NCBI GenBank assembly: GCA_922989275.2
Contig: OV277868.1
Span: forward strand, 21,262,291 to 21,326,290
Reading direction: 5' to 3'
DNA: 64,000 nucleotides
Source: Gari tellinella
Lineage: Eukaryota > Mollusca > Bivalvia > Cardiida > Psammobiidae
A program made the position numbers and the translations under genes. How positions within the stretch are numbered: the first letter of the stretch is position 1; each line of letters begins with the position of its first letter. Shown one piece after another: positions 10,110 to 20,830 of this stretch. The notes under the pieces were generated by a model. It made no database searches. It was not told where the DNA came from and saw only the letters and a program-made list of their open reading frames with translations.

Positions 10110-10352
10110 TGGATAATACGTTTTTCTGTCCCACTAACCGCATTTACACTAAAACTAACATTTCGGGTGAAAACATATTTTGCTGTAGATCAGACGCCAG
10201 GAGGCCCGGCGCCTGATACCGCTAAAACATGTTCGCACTCAGATGGAAATGATTAGTTAGAATTGTCGTCAATATGTCTTTTTCTACGTCTCTTTGCGTT
10301 GTGTTTGGGTTTCGTTTGCGTTAAAGAGGGAAAGAATAACGTCATTTCCATT
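10110..10352 (-). mobile_element. decayed MITE-A
   Basis: CGTTTTTCTGTCCCACTAAC at one end and GGGAAAGAATAACGTCATTT at the other. The tip is a rearranged GACGCCAGGAGGCCCGGCGCC. Confidence 0.65.
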
Positions 10353-10510
10353 GAACATGTAAAGTAGGAAAATCGTTATTATTTCTAGATTAAACGCAAA
10401 CGAAACGAAAAGCAAGGCAAAACGTGAACACCTTCGAGTATTTGAAATTGCCTACGTTTCTGTTTAATCTGAATGGCTTACTGTTGAATGGCTTACTGTT
10501 GTCACATGTA

Positions 10511-10756
10511 CAGTGGATAATCTGTTATTCTTTCCCGTTTAAACGCAAACGTACGCAAACGCAAAGCGCTAAAACGTAGAAAAGAACAACTTTTGGTCAA
10601 TTCTGATATTTCATATTTATCTTGGTGGCAAACAGTTTGGAGCCTGATCAGACGCCGGGTTACCTCACGTCTGATCTGGCTCCAAACTGTTTGCACTGCA
10701 AATAATAGTTTTAGCGTAAACGCGTTTATTGGGAAAGAATAACACATTCTCCACTG
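10511..10756 (+). mobile_element. MITE-A inside a MITE-B relic
   Basis: Both ends are intact (TA-CAGTGGATAATCTG, ACATTCTCCACTG-TA). The right flank continues as a MITE-B hairpin arm, so this copy apparently inserted into MITE-B. Confidence 0.9.
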
Positions 10757-10759
10757 TAC

Positions 10760-10832
10760 CTGGCGTCTGATCAGGACCCACACTGTTTGCAAACGAGCTT
10801 TATGGCGTCATAGAGAGTGAAAGGGTTATTAA
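10760..10832 (-). mobile_element. MITE-B right-hand remnant
   Basis: GGCGTCTGATCAGGACCCA, ACTGTTTGCAAACG, then GGCGTCATAGAGAGTGAAAG and GGTTA, the standard MITE-B terminal block. Confidence 0.65.
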
Positions 10833-11309
10833 GATATCTTAAACTTTCTAATCGAGCAAAACCATTGGTTATGTATTCAAACAATTTGGATACAAGTCAG
10901 ATGCTAAATTACTGCAAATTTAATGTTAGTGACTTTTGGCCAAGGCAATGACGTGGTTAAACATTCCTTAAATTGTGGTCTAAAACAAGAACACATTTCA
11001 TGTTATTTCGATAAAATGAACGCTTAACATCAGTTGACCCATGCATCGATATACAGGGAAGCTTAATTGGCAGAGCAGATTGCCAAAGGAACATTTGGAA
11101 TACTTGAGTGCTTGAGCTTAACGGTTAATTTGCATTTATCAGACAAAACCCAACCGGTCTACACTCTATGGCAGCGTTTTATTTATGTAATTCCAGATTG
11201 TCTTTTATAACGAAACTGGCAGTCAGTACTTGTAATCATATCTAATGTAAGGGAAAAACATTGCAAGTACAAATAGTTGCCTTGTTTGTCCAAAAACAAG
11301 TACAACTTA

Positions 11310-11327
11310 CAGTGGAGAATGTGTTAT
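11310..11327 (-). mobile_element. left piece of the MITE-A split by the large transposon
   Basis: TA then CAGTGGAGAATGTGTTAT. The rest of the MITE resumes at 20,107 with ATTCTTTCCCAATAAACG. AT is present on both sides of the insertion. Confidence 0.85.
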
Positions 11328-11360
11328 CCTTCGTTTTCACTGACGTCACGCAAATGTACG
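11328..11360 (+). repeat. left terminal inverted repeat of the large transposon
   Basis: CCTTCGTTTTCACTGACGTC then ACGCAAATG. It aligns with the inverted right end with a few mismatches and a 1-base gap around TGACGTCAC. Confidence 0.8.
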
Positions 11361-11555
11361 CAAATACCCACAATGCATCGCGCGTTTTGTTTACGTCGCC
11401 ATTTTGATTCCCTGTCGCTAAGGAAGCTATCGTTCGCCATTTTACTACTATCTACTCGTTTTCTGTAATTATTTCAATATATTTGTGCTCGTTTGGTGTG
11501 CAGACGATTATTATTGTATCGGATTTGAAAGGAAATTGATATAGTTCGTTGAAAC

Positions 11556-14500
11556 ATGGAAAAGAAGAGTGATTCTAGTCAGACGTACCGTGAATCGTTA
11601 CCAGTGGATGTTCGGAACCGATACGACCAGAAGATTTCAGTGATAGGACTTGATCCCTACGAATTGTTAACATCCGAGTTTGATAGGGAGAGAACTCATT
11701 GGCCAGAGTTGAACATTGTTGATGTGATACATTATTTAGTGTTTCAACAGTCTGCATACACGAAGGACCAGCTGCGAAACTACAAGGCTTTGGAAGCATT
11801 CAGGTTGTTCCAAGATGGCTGGATCAGGGAAACCATGTACAAGGAAGTCAATGGTCATCACCTACTTCGAGCTAAGGTAACATAATTAACCGTGATTTAA
11901 CTTTTTTTGCTACCATATTTCTCATTCTGCGAGTATGCGATTCCATATTAAAATATAAATGGAATCTGCCCCAGCTTATTCGTTCTTATAAAATCTCTGC
12001 CTTGTCCAACCATCTTGGGAGGGTCTTCACAAAGGGGTGTATCAAAAGTGGCACTGCCTAGGGGGAACCCCTGCCCGATTTTTCAATTTTTACCTCTTAA
12101 GTTAGTCCAAAAAAAAAAGTGGCACTGCCTAGGGGGGAACCCCTGCCCGATTTTTCAATTTTTACCTCTTAAGTTAGTCCCAAAAATGGCACTGCCTAAG
12201 GGGAACCCACCAGGCCTGCCCAGCCTTTTTTAAATTTTGACCTGATCATGTATATATTTTTAAAACTGGTTTATTTAACAACCTCCCAGGTCGAATTAAG
12301 TTAAGCCCCAGTCTGGATGCCTTCAGGGTGGGACTGGGAGCAGTCACATTCTAAGCACTGAGAGCTTGCTTTTATCTTTTTAATCTAACCTTGCACCCTA
12401 TCTCTGTACATTATGTATACTTTTGTTTTATCTTTCTCTTTGATCTGTTAATTTGACATTTATAACACTTAACTAACACTGTCTTTCCAAGACAAAGCCC
12501 CTCCCAATTATAATCAGCCTTGATTGTTCGGGAGTATACTGTTGATGTTTAATTTAAATAATGGTGACACGTTTCACCATATCATCAGGTGCAAATCATA
12601 TGTACTAATATCCTAAACCGCCTGCATAGCTCAGTGGTAGAGTGTCCGATAGCATTGCTGGAGGTGCGGGTTCAAACCCCGGCTGCATCAAACAATAGTG
12701 TAATATTGGTAGTAATGGCTTCGAGTCTTTGTGCTCAGGATTTAGGGTAAGAATAATGACTAGTTTGTCAGTGTCAGGATAAAGTGATTGGCAGGGTACA
12801 GCCCCTGGTGCACCTCATCACTCATCGCTGCCTCTTCTCAACCATTATCTTGATGGAGAGAAGTAAATTAACTCTAATAATAAGAAGGGTGGTTACTGGT
12901 AGCTTGAAGCAGACTAAAAGTAAAGCAGAATGTACCTTTAACAAATACCCCATAACTTTTTTCTAAGGTAGCTGACTCTTAACCCTTTCCCCCATAGAAG
13001 CGCCTTTTAGCAAATATTATTTTTTCCTCCGCTAAAGAAAATAGTTCCAATTCAATCAGTCATGAATATATATTATAGGGAATATTTTCTATTTTGTAGA
13101 ACATGAGAGCTTAAAGCAGGCTGAAAGTAAAGCAGAATGCGCCTTAGGGTGCATTCTGTTTTACTTTCAACTTGCTTTAAGTAGTCACTTATCTTCAATT
13201 CTATAAATAGGCTATCAGGTAAAGGGTTAAAGCAGGTTGAAAGTAAAGCAGAATGTGCCGTAAGAAGCAATCTGATTTATTTTCAATATGCTTTAAGCTA
13301 GCAACTGCTAGAATGTAGAAAATATTTCTGTTGAAACATATTATACATGTACCGGTATGTATATTTTCCTGAGTGAAGGAATAAATCAACAGTGCCAACA
13401 GTTTCCAGTAACTTTTAACTTTTTGAACCCTAGACTGTAAGACAGCATATATGCCTCTTTGCAGACAGTGTACCTGTGAGGAGTACACTTGTACTATGCA
13501 AACAGTGTAGACTCTGATCAGAGGGCTTCTTAAGGAGTCCTCTGATCAGGATCTACACTGTTTGTCATTTTGACATACATATTGTAAAAATCAACCCTAA
13601 AATGTCAAAAATGGACTAGACTAAATTGAAAACTAGAATTGTCCATTTGAGGTTTCAGGGAGGAAATGGTAATTATAGAAAGCTGAAAGTAAAGCAGAAT
13701 GTGTCTGTAGTTCACATGTCTTTAGAAGTAGAAACAGGCTATTGGGTAAATGGTTGAAAGTAAAATGCAAAGACTAATATATAATATTTAAACGCATTTC
13801 AGGTAACTCATTCCATGGCCGTTAGGAACAAGCTGCTGGATGCATGGATCATTATAGGAGAAGAGGGAAGCATCTTGTCCACCCATTGTACTTGCATGGC
13901 AGGTTTAGGAGAATGCTGTTCTCATGTTGCTGCTGTGCTGTTTGCACTAGAGACTTGGACAAGAATGAAGACAGAAGTCAGTTGTACTGACACTCCTGCG
14001 TATTGGATGTTTCCGACAGCAACTCGTTTTGAGGCTCCATACAAGCGATTAAGAGAAATGGACTGCACATCAGCCTCTAAGAAGAGGAAAACAAATCAGG
14101 CTCCTGTTACGTCACCAGAGACGTGTGTGCCCAACATACCGTCACCAACTAAGCGTGAAGAGAAAAGTTTTCTGGGAGGGCTTCATCAAGTGATGCCAGA
14201 GGCAGCTTTACTGTCTCTGGAGAAGGAGTTTTGTGCTAGATTCACCCCCAAGTCTTTGCTGGCAGACTGGCCCATTGATATGGCAAGTGTCTTTGTTAAA
14301 GACTATGCTGTGAGCAATTTAGAGGACTTGCTTAAAGTTTGTAAGGATATAGACATAGCCATTACACCGGAACAAGCCAGCTTTGTTGAAGCCCAGACAC
14401 AAGCTCAGTCGAACAGCCCATTCTGGCTGAAATATAGAAGTGGGAGAGTTACAGCTTCGAAGTTTTATGCCGTTACACACACCACAATTGAGAAGCCTTC

Positions 14501-15242
14501 TGTTTCTCTTTTGAAGTCAGTTTGTTGTGTGAGTACTCACCAGTTGCAGACTGCGGCAATAGAGTGGGGAAAGAAGAAGGAACCTGTGGCTAAAAAGGCC
14601 TATGCAAATGGCATGAAAGGGAAACACCAGAATTTCGAGATTAGAGAAAGTGGTTTAGTGCTGAATGAGCAATACCCAGAATTTGGAGCCAGCCCGGATG
14701 GTATTGTTTCTTGTGACTGTTGTGGAAAAGGCTGCCTAGAGGTGAAGTGCCCATATACAGCGAGGGATATGTACAGGCTGGACCTGACATGGTTAGAGAC
14801 TGTACATGACACCAAACAACTTGCCAGGAATCATCCCCACTACTATCAAGTACAGATGCAGATGCATTTAACAGAAACAGACTACTGTGACTTTTATGTG
14901 TGGTCACCAAATGTTTGCCATCAGGAAAGGATTTATAAAGACGGTGAATTATGGAATAAATATGCAATCATTGCAAAGGCCTTCCATGCCAAGTGTGTGA
15001 TGCCAGAGTTGGTTTGTAATTTTTTTTCCCGTCAGACATTGAAGCCTTTGGCAATCAGTGGTCCAAACCCAGTTGCGGGTAGTGGGGAAACAGATTGTTA
15101 CTGTATCTGTGGGGGTACCGACGATGGGAGGCGTATGATTGCCTGTGAAGGGGAAAATTGTATTAAACAATGGTACCATATGGCATGCATAAATATGAAG
15201 AGAGCACCCAAAGGAAAGTGGCTATGCTTAGAGTGTAAATAG
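11556..15242 (+). CDS. transposon-borne SWIM-YqaJ-PHD nuclease-like protein
   Basis: Two exons, 11556-11876 (donor GTAACA) and 13803-15242 (acceptor ACGCATTTCAG), joined in phase 0, give 586 residues from the ATG at 11556. A SWIM zinc finger (C136, C138, C146, H148) follows the junction. A YqaJ/lambda-exonuclease-like domain spans about 312-475: S-G-R-V-T-A-S-K-F, a conserved Glu near 367, G-A-S-P-D-G (Asp near 406), L-E-V-K-C-P (Glu near 420, Lys 422) and Y-Y-Q-V-Q-M-Q. These are the expected metal-binding nuclease residues. A PHD finger (C4HC3, about 539-582) ends the protein. Basic residues near 199-205 could be a nuclear signal. Known YqaJ proteins process DNA ends. Its role in transposition is inferred from its place between the inverted repeats. 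Confidence 0.85.
12048..12235. repeat. short tandem array, about 70-bp unit
   Basis: Three copies of a unit starting TGGCACTGCCTAGGGGGAAC and including CCCGATTTTTCAATTTTTAC lie in the intron of the YqaJ gene. The third is partial. Confidence 0.8.
12620..12823 (+). mobile_element. SINE-1 copy, tRNA-derived
   Basis: A-box TAGCTCAGTGGTAGAGTG and B-box GGTTCAAACCCC are well placed. The body (GGTAGTAATGGCTTC, CTCAGGATTT, GTGTCAGGATAAAGTGA, TGGTGCACCTC) is shared with 19,174-19,382. The shared body makes it a SINE rather than a tRNA gene. It lies in the intron of the YqaJ gene. Confidence 0.8.
12895..12962. mobile_element. MITE-D fragment
   Basis: GTAGCTTGAAGCAGACTAAA and GTAAAGCAGAATGTACC, the left arm of the MITE-D hairpin, then ATACCCCATAAC. 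Confidence 0.5.
12979..13230. mobile_element. MITE-D, TTAA both sides
   Basis: TTAACCCTTTCCCCCATAG at the left and GGCTATCAGGTAAAGGGTTAA (last bases 13,210-13,230) at the right. A central hairpin lies at about 13,110-13,185 (AAAGCAGGCTGAAAGTAAAG, CAGAATGCGCC, complement). The TTAA and CCCTTT ends suggest piggyBac-type mobilisation (inference). Confidence 0.8.
13227..13298. repeat. second MITE-D hairpin
   Basis: AAAGCAGGTTGAAAGTAAAG, GTGCCGTAAGAAGC, ATTTTCAATATGCTTTAAG. It shares the TTAA of the preceding copy but has no left end of its own. Confidence 0.65.
13498..13564. repeat. family J hairpin, nearly perfect
   Basis: GCAAACAGTGTAGACTCTGA, GATCAGAGGGCTTCTTAAGG, ATCTACACTGTTTG. The core is GATCAGAGGG rather than GATCAGACG. 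It lies in the intron of the YqaJ gene. Confidence 0.8.
13675..13758. mobile_element. MITE-D fragment
   Basis: AAGCTGAAAGTAAAGCAGAA at the left and CAGGCTATTGGGTAAATGGT at the right. It lies 45 bp before the second exon of the YqaJ gene. Confidence 0.5.
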
Positions 15243-15295
15243 AGATAATGGGTAATATTGTGCTTTGCAAACTGTATTTATTATATAGTCTATAA

Positions 15296-15487
15296 CAGGG
15301 ATCCAGATAAGGGGAGTATTTCAAAAACTAATATCTTTATTTCTGCATTAAACCCTATGGTGTCACTACTCATTAGAATCCTCTCAAAGATACTATTCTA
15401 ATGAGTAGTAACACCTTAAGATTTGGTTCAGTATGTGTGAGAAAATGTTGGATTTGTTCGGATTACTCCCTCTTATTTGGAACCCTG
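15296..15487. mobile_element. MITE with CAGGGATCCAGATAAG ends
   Basis: CAGGGATCCAGATAAGGGGA at the left and CTTATTTGGAACCCTG at the right, flanked by CTATAA on both sides. A central hairpin is built on CTCATTAGAAT/ATTCTAATGAG. It lies 50 bp after the YqaJ stop codon. Confidence 0.7.
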
Positions 15488-15702
15488 CTATAACCCATTA
15501 ACTCATAAGCGATAAACAAATATCATTGCTTATCTCAATGGAAGCTAGTTGATTAAAGTGCGTCAAAATGAGTTAGTATGAGGCTACTGCGCAATGAGTC
15601 AAAATGAGTCAGTATGGCTTAATGGGATAATATAGATACTCATTTTAACACATTTGATTTATTCCCTCAGAAAATACTTGGTATTCCACTTTTTACAGTC
15701 AT

Positions 15703-15832
15703 GCTTAAAGTAAGGTGACAGTAAAGCAGAATACTCCACAAGGAGCATTGTGCTTTACTTTCAACCTGGTTTCAGTTGGCTTTAAGCAACCATATGTCTT
15801 TGATACTGATAAGAAGCTATGGAGTTAAGGGT
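15703..15832. mobile_element. MITE-D relic
   Basis: CTTAAAGTAAGGTGACAGTA, AAGCAGAATACTCC, ATTGTGCTTTACTTTCAACC, then GCTATGGAGTTAAGGG. Confidence 0.55.
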
Positions 15833-15885
15833 TATGCCAAAAGTTGGATGTAGGATGTATCGATATTCTCCAAAAACTTACTACT

Positions 15886-15960
15886 GTTTAATGAAGGATA
15901 AAAATAATGCAGAAAGCCACAGTAGAATGGTTTTATCATTATTTTTATCCTGCATTAAAC
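15886..15960. repeat. foldback
   Basis: GTTTAATGAAGGATAAAAAT and its complement ATTTTTATCCTGCATTAAAC flank a short AGAAAGCCACAG loop. A relative lies at 17,325-17,412. Confidence 0.7.
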
Positions 15961-16212
15961 AACCATCTGTATATGACATCGTCTAATGCTATTCTTTACC
16001 AATGTATAAGTTTTCAGGTTTTACTTGATTTGCTTCCATGTGTTTACACTCTTCAGTGACTTGTGCTGTATTACATGTTTCCACATGGTCACCTATTATA
16101 ATTTTAGAAAAAGGCTAAGGAGTAATGGGTTAAGACAGGTTTGAATTTACGATTTCTTCTTCAGTTGAAACGTAACCCCTTCACTTGCTTACCCGTAGTA
16201 CAATGGCTATTT

Positions 16213-16283
16213 GATAACAATTTGGAATCGGATCAGATGCCATGTTACACAGCGACTGATCATGATTCAAACCGTTTCATTCT
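16213..16283. repeat. decayed GATCAGA hairpin
   Basis: AACAATTTGGAATCGGATCA, GATGCC, GACTGATCATGATTCAAACC. The flanks (AACCCCTTCACTTGC, GGTGAATGGGTTAC) look like MITE-B ends. Confidence 0.45.
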
Positions 16284-16390
16284 GATTACAATAAAAAATT
16301 TATTAAGTCAATTTACATAAAATTTAAGTTGACAATTGTTCAAAGCAAATGGTGTCAGCGGTGAATGGGTTACAATGTTTGTTAATTGTT

Positions 16391-16560
16391 CATGAGAAAG
16401 GGTATCTTTTGTCAGTGTATATCCAAATCAGCCGACAAGATATCTGATAAATAGCTACACTGACTGTTGTAATTACACTGTTAGAACAGCATTCACCAGA
16501 ACATTAACAGAGTGTTGTCCCTTATAATTTGCAATGCCAAAAGCTACCCTTTCTCATGGT
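16391..16560. mobile_element. small inverted-repeat element
   Basis: CATGAGAAAGGGTATCTTTTG at one end (16,391-16,411) and its complement CAAAAGCTACCCTTTCTCATG at the other. There is no coding potential. Confidence 0.6.
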
Positions 16561-16692
16561 GGGTCGTCAAGAATATTGATGAAAATGCTAAATAAAAAGC
16601 TATAGTAAACATACTGACTGACTTCTTTATTTATTCATTATGTAAGTGATTCATCTTTAAAATATACAATTTTCAACTTTAGAGCATAATTT

Positions 16693-16822
16693 ATATACAT
16701 GGGTGAAAGGTTTCAGTATTGACAATGGGTTCAGTATATTAAGCATTTCTGGTTCATTAAAATTCAAAAGGTGTTTACTCTATCAGTATTTTGAAAGTGG
16801 ACAACTTTCACCCATGTATATA
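16693..16822. mobile_element. small inverted-repeat element
   Basis: TATATACATGGGTGAAAGG and CTTTCACCCATGTATATA face each other about 90 bp apart. Confidence 0.55.
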
Positions 16823-16846
16823 AAACTGCTTTATTTTACAATTTTC

Positions 16847-17028
16847 AGAGCTCCAGATAAGGGTAGTATTTTCAGGACTTAAAAATCTTAATTTATGCAT
16901 GAAACTCTATGGTGTCACTACTCTGATGAGTCAGTAGTGACAACATAGGATTTGGTGCTCTTATTAGAGAAAAATTTGGATTTATTTTTCGTTTTACTTT
17001 ACTGTCTCATATATGGAGCCCTGAATCT
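16847..17028. mobile_element. relative of the 15,296 MITE
   Basis: CAGAGCTCCAGATAAGGG at the left and ATATATGGAGCCCTG at the right. The central hairpin is shortened (GTCACTACTCTGATGAGTCA). Confidence 0.6.
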
Positions 17029-17102
17029 TGACACTAATTATTCCATTTCTCATTTGTGAAATGAAGGTTCAACATCAACTTCTAGTGGTAAATCTGTCAT
17101 AA

Positions 17103-17294
17103 TCCGTTACCCCATAAATAGGCCTTCTTTTTATTCCATCACTGAAGAAAATATTTCACATACATAATGAGAAAAAGTTTCTATTCTTATTCTAGCTTAA
17201 AGCGCTGCAGTCTGAAATAAAGCATTTACTTTCAACCTGCTTTAAGTCACCTGATTTGAAAACTACAAATAGGCTATGGGGTGAAGGGTAAGGT
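17103..17294. mobile_element. MITE-D, diverged
   Basis: CCGTTACCCCATAAATAGGC at the left and ATAGGCTATGGGGTGAAGGG at the right. The interior hairpin is partly lost. Confidence 0.6.
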
Positions 17295-17324
17295 GAAAAC
17301 TCAGAAAACAATAAATTGGTACTT

Positions 17325-17412
17325 TTTCAAAAACAGGTGGAAGCTCTATGCAAGAAAGAAGTAGAACAGAAAGCTCCATTAGTACATGTAGCTTTCTGCA
17401 GCATTTTTATCC
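17325..17412. repeat. foldback relic
   Basis: AAAGCTCCATTAGTACATGT and AGCTTTCTGCAGC pair. TTTTTATCCTGCATTAA is shared with 15,886-15,960. Confidence 0.5.
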
Positions 17413-17660
17413 TGCATTAAGCAATTACTGTTGATTATAGACCAAAATAATTCTTACACACTGTCGGTTAACATGAGATTTACATTTGATCAAGCTGATA
17501 TTTCTATATCATTCAAAATTATGTATTACGAAAATGTAGTGTGTATGACAGCAAACAGTACAACTTGCAAAACGTGCTTGAAATAATGCTTATTGCAAGG
17601 AAATTTCCTGGCTAGGTGTTATCACTGAAAGTAGGTCGGGAAATGTCTTTAAGTCTCAAC

Positions 17661-19991
17661 TCAGTCAAAGGGTACTACCGACTGGCACAAATTTGTCAGA
17701 CAACAGGCAACTCTAACAATCTTGTCTATGGTTGGAATATTTTCTCCATTTCTTAATCTGACAAACTCAAGAGGAACAACCCCTTCAAATATCCTAAATT
17801 TTCTCATAATCAGTCCAATGACACGTTCAACATGAATACGCACTGATGCTATCTTTCTGGTCTTTTCTACATCCAAAGGATGTAACTGCGGTTTGCCTCT
17901 AGTGAAACTGGGAATTGCCAGCTCTGCACCATAGAACCTAACAGATTCTTCGATACAAAAACCACGGTCTGTCATTACAATATCACCTGGAAGTAAATTG
18001 TCTAAAATGTCTGACTTCTCCGTGATGTATTTGTCTGAAGTCCTGCCACCCCAGCCTTCTGATATAAAAGTGACAACACCTTGCGGGGCAACTCCTATCA
18101 AATATTTGATCGTTTGATGGTGTTTATAATTTGAATATGTAAACACTTTGTTCTCAGCCCCACTTGGTCTCTCTGTAAACAATTCAAAACAGTCCAGTAC
18201 AACTACTACTTTGGTACCAAAGTGTTTTCTGAAAGACATGGGCATTGTTTTCCTGATTGTTTCACGTTCTGGCCATCTAATTAAAAACTTGAGTCTGATA
18301 TAAAGTAAATCAAGGGTGTTATGAAAGCCTCTGGAAATAGTTGACAGCGATACATTTAAATGATTAGCAATGTCTTTAAAGAGGTAATTCATTCTTAGTT
18401 TCACCAGGCAGATCAGAAAGGTTTCTTCTTTTGTCAACACTTTGCTGTTTTCTAGCATGTGGTCTTTTAAATAGTTGAAAACATGTTTCAGCACACCAAT
18501 ATTAGGTAGACCAGTGTAAAATGGAACGTCGTCAGCATTTTTCTCATAGAAACTAATGCTGTACAGGTCCTTCATGCAAAGATTTTCTTTTGACTTCTCT
18601 CCTTTCGACTTCTCTCCTTTCGACTTCTCTCCTAGTCTTGATCTTAGTTCATACTCCATACTCTGTATCATCTCGGAGGTAAGGTCAGTTTGGCTCTCCC
18701 TATCAGTTTGTGTTTCCATTGATTGACAAACAGAAGCGCTTTCACTTATTTCACAATCCGATTCACAAAAAGAATCAGTAGCACCCAGCGTAGTCTTGTT
18801 ATCATGTTGCTCTGTCTCTGTTTCTTTGGTGAACTGTATCCGTCTCCTCTTTAGTGAGAGAAGGGAAGAAGCTGCTTCAGAGAGGATTTTCTTACCTTTT
18901 CGCTCGCTCGCTCGTTCGAACCTTTCTGTCGCTTGTTTAGTTGGTTCTGATGGGGAAGCACTACTTTGTGTCCCTAGACATAGCGTTGGACTCCATGATG
19001 GGCTGGTCCTGTCATGTAAATAAGCTTTGACACCTGAAAGAAATGAAGTAGATCTATGTCAATAAATTTGACTAAAATGATGTAAATACAGAAATTATCA
19101 GCTTTATTAAAATAAAGCTGATAATTATCTATTGATTGTAAAGTGATTTTGCTAATATCTAACAGAATATCGTTGCCTGTATAGCTCAGTAGTGCAGCGT
19201 CCGCTTGCAGTGCGGGAGGTTGAGGGTTCAATACCTGGCCGGGTCAAACCAAAGACTTGAAAATTGGTAGTAATCATAAATGGCTTCCCTCCTTGACGCT
19301 CAGGATTTCGGGTTTGCATTACGACTAGTTGGTCGGTGTCAGGATAAAGTGACCGGCCTGGTACAGTACCAATGGTGCACCTAAAAAGTGCCCCTTATCA
19401 TAATCATTAGAATTGACATAGAAGTAATAAATAGGTGGAAAAATAGAGAAATCATCAACATTTCTAACTTTTTTGACAATATTTTTTCTCTTTAAACATC
19501 AATTGTATACTTATATAGATCTACTTATATTGCACATATTTAAAAAAATAAATAATAAAAACATAATTATGCACAAACTGTCATGAGATTCATGAATCGA
19601 CACGTAGCTGGTAAACTTTGCAGCCTTGAAAACATCAAGCTTGTGGGTGGGGTATCATAATCGTGAACAATTAAAGTTTCAGTTCTAGCATCTACGTTGG
19701 TGACAAGAAGCTTACAAGATCGGAATTACTATGTGAAGGTGATTTAATATGAGAAAATGATTTTAACCTACCATTAACAAAATGCTTGGAACACACGATC
19801 GTTCTTTCCCATTTTTCCTCAGTCTTAATATCGGCACGGTTGATTGCCGCTTTCCATAACCGGCGCCTTTCTTCCGACAGTTTTTTGGTTTCATCTCCTT
19901 GTCCATTTATTATTTTTGGGAGTTTGTAAAAACTCAGATCTGTCTGTGATCCTGGCCTGTTTGCACAGCCGATTATACCACAAATCGGCAT
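17661..19991 (-). CDS. THAP-domain DDE transposase (PIF/Harbinger-ISL2EU type)
   Basis: Two exons on the minus strand: 19991-19772 (donor GTAGGT) and 19033-17661 (acceptor CATTTCTTTCAG), joined in phase 1, give 530 residues. Residues 1-73 form a THAP zinc finger with C4, C9, C67, H70, conserved P25 and W46. A Lys/Arg-rich linker follows, including K-R-R-R near 123. A helix-turn-helix lies near 280-310, then the DDE_Tnp_4-type catalytic core: V-V-V-L-D (D354), Y-S-N-Y-K-H-H-Q-T, G-W-G-G-R-T-S-D-K, I-V-M-T-D-R-G-F (D429) and R-I-H-V-E-R (E476). All three catalytic residues are present. It would cut and rejoin transposon ends. A tandem G-E-K-S-K repeat lies near 208-222. The ATG is 115 bp inside the right inverted repeat. 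Confidence 0.88.
19174..19382 (+). mobile_element. SINE-1 copy in the transposase intron
   Basis: Head TATAGCTCAGTAGTGCAGCG and GGGTTCAATACC. The body GTGTCAGGATAAAGTGACC and ATGGTGCACCT match 12,620-12,823. It is antisense to the transposase gene. Confidence 0.8.
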
Positions 19992-20073
19992 TATTTTGTC
20001 AGTTTCATTGATAGATCGACAGCGCGATAACGTTTAATTGGGTAGGGAAGCAAAATGGCGGATATGTATGTGC

Positions 20074-20106
20074 ACATGTTGCGGTGACGTCACGTGAAAA
20101 CAAAGG
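20074..20106 (-). repeat. right terminal inverted repeat of the large transposon
   Basis: GCGGTGACGTCACGTGAAAA followed by CAAAGG, inverted match to the left end. The next base starts the AT target duplicate. Confidence 0.8.
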
Positions 20107-20336
20107 ATTCTTTCCCAATAAACGCGTTTACGCTAAAATTATTATTTACAGAGCAAACAGTTTGGAGCCAGATCAGACGCCGGGTAACCCGGTGTCTGAT
20201 CAGGCTCCAAACGGTTTACCACCAAGATAAACAAGAATTATCAGAATTGTCCAAAAGTTGTTCTTTTCTACGTTTTAGTGCTTTGCGTTTGCGTACGTTT
20301 ACGTTTAAACGGGAAAGAATAACAGATTCTCCACTG
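20107..20336 (-). mobile_element. right piece of the split MITE-A
   Basis: Resumes with ATTCTTTCCCAATAAACG and ends TTCTCCACTG-TA. Removing the insertion and one AT gives a normal MITE-A of 246 bp. Confidence 0.9.
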
Positions 20337-20397
20337 TAACAGTTGTGAGACAAAAAAGGAATTAGTGTACAGTAGGAAATATTGTACATTGAATATG

Positions 20398-20560
20398 GTG
20401 TTATTCTTTCCAAATAAAGTGTTTATGATATGGCATTTATTTCCATTGCAAACAGTTTGAAGCCAGATAAGTTACCGGGAAACCCGGCGTCTGATAAGGG
20501 TCAAAACTGTTTGCCACACTTTAAACTTGATCGTTAAAATTTTAAAAGGTTGTACATGTA
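20398..20560 (-). mobile_element. decayed MITE-A
   Basis: GGTGTTATTCTTTCCAAATA start, tip TACCGGGAAACCCGGCG. The right third is missing. Confidence 0.6.
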
Positions 20561-20830
20561 ATTTATGAGTCGTTCTGCAAGTTCAGAATGATTAAGAGTT
20601 CCTGTATTAAATGTACGACCTGCTATTGAGATAGATAAGTTTGGTCATTGTAAACAGTATACATGTACGTGTACCATGATTGGAAATGATACAAGTTGGC
20701 AATGCAAATGACTGTGAAGAAAGTCTAGAATCAAATCAGCCGCCGATTTAAAACATCGCTGTATACAGTGACTGAATTCCAGTTGTGTTTAGTACAGTCA
20801 CACCTGTACTATGCTACCATTTGGTAACTA

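Larger units (their letters stand above)
11328..20106. mobile_element. intact two-gene ISL2EU/PIF-Harbinger-like transposon
   Basis: The left end CCTTCGTTTTCACTGACGTC and the inverted right end CCTTTGTTTTCACGTGACGT form imperfect terminal inverted repeats. Exactly outside them lies AT-ATTCTTTCCC on the right and GTGTTAT on the left, so the element (8,779 bp) sits inside a MITE-A with an AT target duplication. It holds two convergent genes, a SWIM-YqaJ-PHD protein and a THAP-DDE transposase, each starting 110-230 bp inside an end. As I recall, a two-gene transposase plus YqaJ-nuclease plan with a 2-bp target is described for ISL2EU elements of the PIF-Harbinger group. Both reading frames are open, so it may be autonomous. 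Confidence 0.85.

Noticed and set aside
12620..12690. tRNA gene
   Set aside because: A and B boxes are good, but the same SINE body follows at 19,174 and the acceptor stem does not pair well.
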